Assembly: GCA_020636325.1 (NCBI GenBank)
Contig: JACJYC010000011.1
Location: forward strand, 124,001 to 188,000
Reading direction: 5' to 3'
Origin: Lewinellaceae bacterium
GTDB lineage: Bacteria > Bacteroidota > Bacteroidia > Chitinophagales > Saprospiraceae
Length of the DNA: 64,000 bases
Shown here: one piece after another, positions 58,441 through 64,000 of the stretch
How positions within the stretch are numbered: the stretch's first letter is position 1
Layout: each line of letters begins with the position of its first letter
Program-made: the position numbers and the translations under genes
The notes under the pieces: generated by a model
Database searches by the model: none
Seen by the model: only the letters and a program-made list of their open reading frames with translations
Told to the model about the DNA's origin: nothing

Positions 58441-59283
58441 TCAGGAAAATTCATCCTCCAGAAACAACATATCGCCGCCCGCATCAATCACGCCGACCGC
58501 GGCTGCTTCAGCGAACAATCGCGTTACGGCCGATTTCCCCCGGTCGCCCAGGTCCCGGGTAAAGTCATTGACGTACAACCCGATATGCGCCATCATGACC
58601 TCATCGTCCATAGCCTGGGCGTATTGCCGCACGTAGGGCATCGGCGCCTCAGGATGATCCAGGGCATGGGCCACCGAACGCGCCATTACCCGGTTGATCT
58701 TTTGCCGCAGTTGAGGCTCCAGATCGCGCCGGACGGCAATCCCCCCGAGCGGGATCGGCATGCCCGTCCGGGATTCCCAGTATTCCCCCAGGTCGGCAAT
58801 TTTCACCAAACCCTTTTGCTGGTAGGTAAACCTGTTCTCGTGGATGATCAGTCCCGCAATCACCTCTCCGTTCAGAACGGCATCCTCGATCCGGGAAAAC
58901 AGCATTTCCACCTTGTTCAACGCTCCGGGATATGCCAGCCCCAACAGGAAATTGGCCGTCGTCCAGGCTCCCGGAATGGCGATAGGCCCGGCATGGATCT
59001 CAGCTTCCGTCAGCGGTTGCCGTGCAATGACCAAGGGGCCGCAATTGTTCCCCAGCGCGCTGCCCGCATCCAGCAGTACATACCCCGACCGCAAATGGGC
59101 GAAGGCATGGTAACTCAGCTTGGTCATATCCAGGCCCCCCCGGGCAGCCAGCTTGTTCAATTCCTCCACATCCCGGATGACGGGCTCAAATGTCAGTCCC
59201 TCGGTGTCGACCTTGCCGTGCAGCATGGCGTCGAAAATGAAGGTGTCGTTCGGGCAGGGCGAAAAGCCCAGAGAGATTTTCAT
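58441..59283 (-). CDS. mqnD: Menaquinone (futalosine pathway) protein MqnD
   Basis: The protein has 280 residues from the ATG at 59283. KISLGFSPCPNDTFIFDAMLHGKVDTEGLTF, with LDMTKLSYHAFAHLRSGYVLLDAGSALGNNCGPLV, is diagnostic for 1,4-dihydroxy-6-naphthoate synthase. It converts cyclic dehypoxanthinylfutalosine to 1,4-dihydroxy-6-naphthoate. The presence of MqnD indicates that this organism makes menaquinone by the futalosine route. The fold is a periplasmic-binding-protein type, without signal peptide. It diverges from the pseudouridine synthase gene, 31 bp apart. Confidence 0.96.
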   Translation of the reverse strand: MKISLGFSPCPNDTFIFDAMLHGKVDTEGLTFEPVIRDVEELNKLAARGGLDMTKLSYHAFAHLRSGYVLLDAGSALGNNCGPLVIARQPLTEAEIHAGPIAIPGAWTTANFLLGLAYPGALNKVEMLFSRIEDAVLNGEVIAGLIIHENRFTYQQKGLVKIADLGEYWESRTGMPIPLGGIAVRRDLEPQLRQKINRVMARSVAHALDHPEAPMPYVRQYAQAMDDEVMMAHIGLYVNDFTRDLGDRGKSAVTRLFAEAAAVGVIDAGGDMLFLEDEFS

Positions 59284-59290
59284 ATCTTTG
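59283..59290 (+). promoter_or_regulatory. Candidate -7 element TATCTTTG of the pseudouridine synthase gene
   Basis: TATCTTTGCGG lies 24 bp before the ATG at 59315 and overlaps the start codon of the divergent mqnD by one base. The -33 box would be inside mqnD; no TTTG is seen there. Confidence 0.45.
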
Positions 59291-59314
59291 CGGTCTTTTC
59301 GACTTAACACGCAA

Positions 59315-60001
59315 ATGCAGATAACAGTTTTATACGAAGACAATCACCTCATCGCCGTCAATAAACCGCCCGGATGGCTGGTGCAGGGCGACGCCACAGG
59401 TGACCGCACGCTCGCCGATTGGGTGAAGGCCTATATCAAAGACCGGTACAACAAGCCCGGCGATGTATTCCTGGGCATCGTTCACCGCATCGACAGGCCT
59501 GTAAGCGGCGTGGTGGTCTTTGCCCGCACCAGCAAGGCCCTCGAACGGATGAATGCCCTTTTCCGCGACCGGGAGGTGGAAAAGAATTACCTCGCCGTGG
59601 TCGAAACCAGGCCGGATCCCATTGTCGGCAACCTGGTACACTACCTGGTCAAGGACGAAAGCCGCAATATTGTAAAAGGGTACGACAAGATCCCCAAAGG
59701 GGTGAAGGATACCAAAAAAGCGGAACTCTCCTACGAACTGATCGGTGAATTGGGAACCAAACGCCTCCTGCTGGTCAAGCCGCTGACAGGACGCCCCCAC
59801 CAGATCAGGGTGCAGCTCTCCAAAATCGGATGCCCTATCCGCGGAGATGTGAAATACGGATTTGACCAGCCCAACCGGGACGCGTCAATCCACCTGCATT
59901 GCCGAAGCCTGAGCTTTGTACACCCGGTATCCAAACAACCCGTCACCATTACCGGCGACCCGCCGGACGAACAGATCTGGCGGCTGTTCACGCTGGAGTG
60001 A
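59315..60001 (+). CDS. RluA-family pseudouridine synthase
   Basis: The protein has 228 residues from the ATG at 59315; a longer ORF upstream overlaps mqnD and is not family-like. ITVLYEDNHLIAVNKPPGWLVQGD and FLGIVHRIDRPVSGVVVFARTSKALERM include the catalytic Asp in HRIDRPVSG. PLTGRPHQIRVQLSKIGCPIRGDVKYG is the second conserved motif. There is no S4 domain, as in RluC/RluA short members. It isomerises uridines in rRNA or tRNA. ATG with TATCTTTG box supports the start. Confidence 0.94.
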   Translation: MQITVLYEDNHLIAVNKPPGWLVQGDATGDRTLADWVKAYIKDRYNKPGDVFLGIVHRIDRPVSGVVVFARTSKALERMNALFRDREVEKNYLAVVETRPDPIVGNLVHYLVKDESRNIVKGYDKIPKGVKDTKKAELSYELIGELGTKRLLLVKPLTGRPHQIRVQLSKIGCPIRGDVKYGFDQPNRDASIHLHCRSLSFVHPVSKQPVTITGDPPDEQIWRLFTLE

Positions 60002-60005
60002 GGGG

Positions 60006-60140
60006 TCAGGAGTTCTGATAGATGAAGTAAAGCAGGATCAACAGCGCCAGTGTGGCAACAACGACAACTGTCATGAACTTCTTGCTGTCGCGCTTGTCGA
60101 GGCGTTCATAACGCATTTCTTTTCTAGACTTCTTGGCCAT
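60006..60140 (-). CDS. 44-residue single-pass membrane protein
   Basis: A short ORF (ATG at 60138-60140, TGA at 60006-60008) encodes MAKKSRKEMRYERLDKRD... followed by one hydrophobic helix (MTVVVVATLALLILLYFIY) and QNS. The basic N-terminus predicts a cytoplasmic start and an outside C-terminus. It is too short for routine ORF calling. It lies between the pseudouridine synthase and the helicase; similar tiny basic-TM proteins are common in Bacteroidota but unnamed. Confidence 0.65.
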   Translation of the reverse strand: MAKKSRKEMRYERLDKRDSKKFMTVVVVATLALLILLYFIYQNS

Positions 60141-60230
60141 TTTACTGAGTTTCGATTACCTAATATCCTGTGTCGAACGCGGAATGTTCGATTACAAAAT
60201 TAAAAATTCCCAGGATTTAATACCCTTACC

Positions 60231-61532
60231 CTAGAAATTTCTTTCATAAAATTCCACAACCCGCTGATCCACAAGTATGTCCGAGTACCGGAGGGGCTGC
60301 CGCAGCACGATGCCCTCCAGGGTCCGGCAACGGCTGAGGGCCACATAGGTCTGGCCGTGTTCAAAAGCCCCCTTTCCCAGATCGATGATGACCTTTTCGA
60401 AGGTCTGGCCCTGCGCCTTATGGACGGTGACCGCCCAGGCCGGCTTGACCGGAAACTGCACGAAGGAGCCCAGCGGTTCCGCCTCGATCCGGTTGGGGTC
60501 TTCCGGATGCAGGCGATAGCGGAGGATCTCCCATTCCGCCTGCCCGACCTCCACATTGCGGCGGCTGCCGTCCGATTCCTCCACGGTCACGGTGATCTTG
60601 TCCGTTTCCAGCTTCACCACCCGGCCGATGGTGCCGTTGACATAATTTTTCTCGGGGTCGTTCTTCACAAGCATCACCTGCGCATTCAACTTCAGGGCCA
60701 GCGCCGGGTCCACCGGGTATTGGTTGGCCGGGAAATCGCCTTTTACGATTGCTGTATACACCGCCGGCGGCAGGGGGATCTTGTCCATCTCGGCCCGGTT
60801 AATGGCATCTACCCGGGCATTCCGCGCAGAAAGGGTAATGAAGAATTCCCCCGCCTCAAAATCGGGGATGCAGCGCTCGTTCAACTCCATCAGGTCGTCC
60901 TGGTCGATCTGGTTGAGCCGCACGGCATCCAGCAACCGAAGGAAACGCCTGTTCTCCTGCCGGTACACTTTCCTGAGTTCGACCATTTCCATGGCAAAGG
61001 TCGGGTCGTTGAAGACCTGCGCGGAAAAAAAGTACGGCGATTCGTAAAAAGAACTGAACAACCCCGATTCCACCTCCGAGGACACTACGGGCGGCAATTG
61101 GAACAGGTCGCCGAAAAACACCACCTGCACCCCGCCGAACGGCATCGGGTTTTCCCGGTTGATGCGCAGGAAATAATCGATGCTGTCCAGCAGATCCGCC
61201 CGCACCATCGAGATCTCGTCGATGACCATCACTTCAAGCCGTTGGAATAGCCGCCGGTTGGCCCGTTTTTTAATATCCTGGCGGGTAAGCGGCCTCGGCG
61301 GAAACCCGAAAAAGGAGTGGATCGTTTGCCCTTTGACGTTCAGCGCAGCAATGCCCGTCGGCGCCAGTACCACCGTTTTCTTTCGGGTCGTATTCCTGAA
61401 CAACTGCAGCAGGGTGGACTTACCCGTCCCTGCCCGCCCGGTAATGAACAGGTTTCCCTTCGTGTTTTCCAAAACATCGAGGATATACTGAAAATCGGCA
61501 TTCAGCTCCAGCGGCGGTCGGTCCAGGCTCAT
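60231..61532 (-). CDS. Pif1/RecD-like helicase, AAA-family ATPase
   Basis: From the ATG at 61532 the protein has 433 residues (a TTG nine bases upstream is less likely). Walker A is GRAGTGKSTLL and Walker B is VMVIDEISMVRADLLDSIDYFL. Other superfamily-1B helicase motifs are VVLAPTGIAALNVKGQTIHSFF (Ia), VVFFGDLFQLPPV (III), and WAVTVHKAQGQTFEKVIID and YVALSRCRTLEGI (V/VI). It unwinds DNA 5'-3', as Pif1 and RecD do, in recombination and replication of hard-to-copy sequences such as G-quadruplexes. It has no additional domain, shorter than many Bacteroidota homologues. Confidence 0.95.
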   Translation of the reverse strand: MSLDRPPLELNADFQYILDVLENTKGNLFITGRAGTGKSTLLQLFRNTTRKKTVVLAPTGIAALNVKGQTIHSFFGFPPRPLTRQDIKKRANRRLFQRLEVMVIDEISMVRADLLDSIDYFLRINRENPMPFGGVQVVFFGDLFQLPPVVSSEVESGLFSSFYESPYFFSAQVFNDPTFAMEMVELRKVYRQENRRFLRLLDAVRLNQIDQDDLMELNERCIPDFEAGEFFITLSARNARVDAINRAEMDKIPLPPAVYTAIVKGDFPANQYPVDPALALKLNAQVMLVKNDPEKNYVNGTIGRVVKLETDKITVTVEESDGSRRNVEVGQAEWEILRYRLHPEDPNRIEAEPLGSFVQFPVKPAWAVTVHKAQGQTFEKVIIDLGKGAFEHGQTYVALSRCRTLEGIVLRQPLRYSDILVDQRVVEFYERNF

Positions 61533-61644
61533 GCCGGCCAATATCGGGATTTTTGATGTGCATTGTGCATTTCCGGCAGAATTTGCGGTTATCCGCCGGA
61601 TTTGATGATGCAGGAGATCGGGCTTGCTGTTCGTGGGAAAGTGA

Positions 61645-63204
61645 TCAATTTTTCAATCCCGGATCAAGGATGAGCATGTTGGAATCCCGCTCCAGATAAA
61701 AGGGGATCGGATGTTGATCGCTTTTTATGGCCGCCATCGGGTAATGTGCATTTTTCAACCGGATATAATCTTTCTCATCGATCCAGAAATAGGCGATATT
61801 ATCGGTATAGAACATAACCTCAATGGGCTGGGTCGTATTAAAAATCAGATAGCCCGGCGGAATTTTAGATTTAAAATCGCGTAAAATTTTTGCATCCTTT
61901 ATACGATCAATTCTTTGAGGTCCATAACCAAAATAATTCGGTTTATTTCTCGCATGGTAACTTTCGATTTTCCAGTGCCTGAAAGTAAAGAAGCCGGTTA
62001 ATGCCAATATCACCCCGATTAAAAGCCGTTTAGCCGATAAGGGTATTTTCAGGTCGAACAATTTCTCTTCTAAAAACAAAATACCGGAAGCCATAAAAAG
62101 AAAAATGAACGATGAAACGAATACGTAGGAGACAAATTTGGATTGAGCTATTGTAAAAAAAAGATAGATGATAAATACAGAGGTGAGTATAGCGCTTTTC
62201 AATATGCTTTTCCTTACAATAAATGCAAACGCAATTACCCCAAGGATCATTAAAACCCAGTTCCAGTTTCCGTAAAGGATGTAGTTGTTCTTGAAATAAT
62301 AAAGCCAATCTCCGGCATGTCCTTCGATGGGTTCAAAAATATGCCTTCTGTTGAATTCGTATTCGTATGCGCTTTCCGCCGGAAATTTTGACATGATATA
62401 CAGCTGCCAAGGCATAAAAACCATAATGGCCATCAAAAAAGCTAAAAGAATCCTTTTTAAATTCAACCAAAAACCTTCTTTATGCATTGCTGCGCCGGCA
62501 AACCACCCCGGAAAGACCATTAACCCGACCAACCATTTATTCAAAACCGCAAAACCGGCGAACAGACCGATCAGGATTAAAAAGATGGTCCTGGGTTTGT
62601 TTAAATACGCCCCAAGGCTCCAAAAACTTGCTGTCAAATAAAAGAAGAAAGCTACATCATTATGCTCCCTGCCCATTGATCCGGACACCTGCTCCAACGC
62701 AAAATAACTCAATGCAGACATCAGCGCCGCAATGTATCCCAGTTTTTTATTGTGCACCAATACCCCGATCCTGTACGTCAGCCAAACCTGCAACGTATTC
62801 AATAATAAACTGGGTATTCTGACGGCAATTTCATTTACCCCGAATATTTTCATGCTCAAAGCCATTTGCCAGAGAAACATGGGTTGTTTATGCAGCCAGA
62901 TATAATTGCAACACCATTCCTTATAATTATAGGGAAGAACGGCTTCAGGCCAGAGTCGGGGTACCAAAGGACGGCTCATCATATTTTTAGCGACCAGCGC
63001 ATGGTATCGTTCGTCCCATTCATTCAAAAACGGATCCAGAATGATCATAAATATCCTGAGCCCCAACGCCCCCAATAACAGCAGAAAAACGGCCGCCCTG
63101 GTTTTATTGATCGTATAGCAGAAAATACTGGCCAGTATCAGGATAATTGAGGGAATTAAAATGGCCAATTGCTCACCGGAGAAGCTGGTATCTATGATTT
63201 TCAT
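61645..63204 (-). CDS. GT39-family (ArnT/PMT-like) membrane glycosyltransferase
   Basis: The protein has 519 residues with about ten transmembrane helices. The first extracellular loop holds NEWDERYHALVAKNMMSRPLVPRLWP, matching the D-E motif of dolichyl/undecaprenyl-phosphate-sugar transferases (GT39/PMT_2), and WLHKQPMFLWQMALSMKIFGVNEIAVRIPSLL follows. It transfers a sugar from a lipid-phosphate donor to lipid A, a glycan or protein. The C-terminal periplasmic part (RIDRIKDAKILRDFKSKIPPGYLIFN) is a soluble domain. Codon use is more AT-rich than its neighbours, possibly acquired. A TACCTTTG box is 120 bp upstream. Confidence 0.9.
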   Translation of the reverse strand: MKIIDTSFSGEQLAILIPSIILILASIFCYTINKTRAAVFLLLLGALGLRIFMIILDPFLNEWDERYHALVAKNMMSRPLVPRLWPEAVLPYNYKEWCCNYIWLHKQPMFLWQMALSMKIFGVNEIAVRIPSLLLNTLQVWLTYRIGVLVHNKKLGYIAALMSALSYFALEQVSGSMGREHNDVAFFFYLTASFWSLGAYLNKPRTIFLILIGLFAGFAVLNKWLVGLMVFPGWFAGAAMHKEGFWLNLKRILLAFLMAIMVFMPWQLYIMSKFPAESAYEYEFNRRHIFEPIEGHAGDWLYYFKNNYILYGNWNWVLMILGVIAFAFIVRKSILKSAILTSVFIIYLFFTIAQSKFVSYVFVSSFIFLFMASGILFLEEKLFDLKIPLSAKRLLIGVILALTGFFTFRHWKIESYHARNKPNYFGYGPQRIDRIKDAKILRDFKSKIPPGYLIFNTTQPIEVMFYTDNIAYFWIDEKDYIRLKNAHYPMAAIKSDQHPIPFYLERDSNMLILDPGLKN

Positions 63205-63510
63205 ACCTTTTTTATTTCATCAGGAGTAATCCAAAACGGCTTTTAATTAAATGCGCTGAAGACCGTAATGGTAATTTTATTTTATCTATTACTATTCGTA
63301 TAACTAATAACACCGACTCGTGCCAAAGGTAAATAAGGAAATTTGAATTCCTCGCTTAATTTCATTTATTTTCCCTTGAGGGCAGCAGGTACTTTTACCC
63401 TACTTTTAAATTCCGCATTTTAACTTTTACATTTTGCATTCCTTGCCCGGATACAACCAATCAACCTTCCCCGCAATCTTTTGTTTGTTCAAAAAGGTAT
63501 AAACCGCCGA
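63205..63510. other. AT-rich divergent intergenic region
   Basis: This gap between two divergent genes contains a minus-strand -7 box and repeated AC(T)TTTA-type motifs (63391-63432). No ORF or RNA gene is convincing. Confidence 0.4.
63324..63331 (-). promoter_or_regulatory. Candidate -7 element TACCTTTG of the GT39 gene
   Basis: On the minus strand TACCTTTGGC is 120 bp before the ATG at 63204 and fits TAnnTTTG. The -33 box is not clear. Confidence 0.45.
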
Positions 63511-64000
63511 ATGCAAATGAAGCAATTGCTGTTGATATTGATCCCGGGCTTCTTCATGGTAATCGCCCAGCCGCTCCGGGGTCAGATTTTTGCGGAGGAA
63601 TGGAAGGAATTCAAGTCCGTTGAAGGCGCTTTTCGCGTGATGGCGCCGGGTGAGATCACCGAAAAGAACGATACCGTTCCCACGGCGCTCGGAGAATTGA
63701 TCTACCACACCCTGTTCAATCAAACGCCGGGGATCCCGGAAGGCAACCTGATCTATATGGTCAGCTACTGTGATTATCCGGAAGGCGCCGTCAGTTCGGA
63801 TTCAACCGATCTGCTCAGGGATTTTTTCGACGCCACGGTGGCCGCTGCAGCCAACAGCGTGGCCGGCGAGGTGGTTTACCAGGCCAAAGATGAGGTCCAG
63901 GGCTTCCCGGGGCGCCGCTGGCGCATCGACTATATGGGCGGCAAAAGCGTCATCCGGACCCTGGCATTCGTGGCCGGCAGCCGGTATTACGCCGTCCAGA
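63511..64000 (+). CDS. Exported hypothetical protein, cut by the window end
   Basis: An ORF from the ATG at 63511 (or 63517) stays open to the last base, giving 163 codons without a stop. It starts with a signal peptide (MKQLLLILIPGFFMVIAQPLRGQ). The mature part begins WKEFKSVEGAFRVMAPGE, contains LIYHTLFNQTPGIPEGNLIYMVSYCDYPEGAV, and continues VAGEVVYQAKDEVQGFPGRRWRIDYMGGKSVIRT, resembling a beta-rich envelope domain of unknown function found in Bacteroidota. The remainder is beyond this window. Confidence 0.75.
   Translation, partial: MQMKQLLLILIPGFFMVIAQPLRGQIFAEEWKEFKSVEGAFRVMAPGEITEKNDTVPTALGELIYHTLFNQTPGIPEGNLIYMVSYCDYPEGAVSSDSTDLLRDFFDATVAAAANSVAGEVVYQAKDEVQGFPGRRWRIDYMGGKSVIRTLAFVAGSRYYAVQ

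Overview
This window reads as a chromosomal segment of a Bacteroidota, most likely from the Saprospiria (Lewinella / Haliscomenobacter / Phaeodactylibacter type). The grounds are: type IX secretion C-terminal domains on two exported enzymes, -7 boxes of the Bacteroidota form TAnnTTTG, a GWxTD-domain protein, a DUF3467 gene next to topA, the futalosine-pathway gene mqnD, a gluconate 2-dehydrogenase subunit 3 / GMC oxidoreductase pair, TPR-CHAT and subtilase proteins, and intergenic DNA full of 8-12 bp tandem repeats. The placement below phylum level is inference. No tRNA, rRNA, CRISPR array, transposase or phage gene was seen.

Layout. 1-7 kb: an exported sugar-phosphate isomerase/epimerase-like protein, a lipoprotein-like Zn-metalloprotease, an envelope protein of unknown function, and an exported DJ-1/PfpI-TPR fusion. 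7.5-18.6 kb: a plus-strand run of exported proteins (DUF6807-ThuA fusion, two Gfo/Idh/MocA dehydrogenases, a Tat/lipoprotein NAD-epimerase, a methyltransferase, a c-type cytochrome, a lactonase-type propeller, an M1 aminopeptidase) that looks like periplasmic oxidative sugar processing plus peptide scavenging. 18.7-21.2 kb: on the minus strand, an 822-residue toxin/effector-like protein with a polymorphic-toxin header, an apparently circularly permuted OTU protease and a C-terminal amidoligase domain; this is the most unusual gene here. 21.5-26.6 kb: acetamidase/formamidase, GH30 glycosidase, an ECF sigma factor, an FKBP isomerase and a hypothetical. 26.7-30.8 kb: methyltransferase, DUF3467 protein and DNA topoisomerase I on the minus strand. 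31.3-36.9 kb: a glucose-dehydrogenase-type SDR, a GH63-like glucosidase and a glycogen-debranching enzyme in one operon. 36.9-43.7 kb: an SDR, a small hypothetical, a four-gene membrane redox cassette (ferric-reductase/Rieske), purB, and a T9SS-secreted esterase with a starch-binding-like domain. 43.8-55.8 kb: mainly minus-strand genes including a Gfo/Idh dehydrogenase, a GWxTD protein, small lipoproteins, a GNAT acetyltransferase, and a subtilase / TPR-CHAT-BNR operon. 55.9-64 kb: the GMC dehydrogenase pair, mqnD, an RluA-family pseudouridine synthase, a small membrane protein, a Pif1-like helicase, a GT39 glycosyltransferase and a gene cut by the window end.

The intergenic DNA is as notable as the genes. 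G-tract minisatellites start exactly at the TGA stop codon of four genes and can in principle form G-quadruplexes. A roughly 110-bp element with terminal inverted repeats and an internal 11-bp hairpin occurs four times in the same orientation, three times just after such a minisatellite. A second element of about 186 bp with inverted ends, a 20-bp perfect palindrome family placed upstream of three start codons, a 70-nt nested hairpin after the sigma-factor gene, a triplicated 54-bp repeat, and a strong Bacteroidota promoter driving an ORF-less, probably structured RNA at 44.5 kb are all unexplained by the protein-coding annotation.
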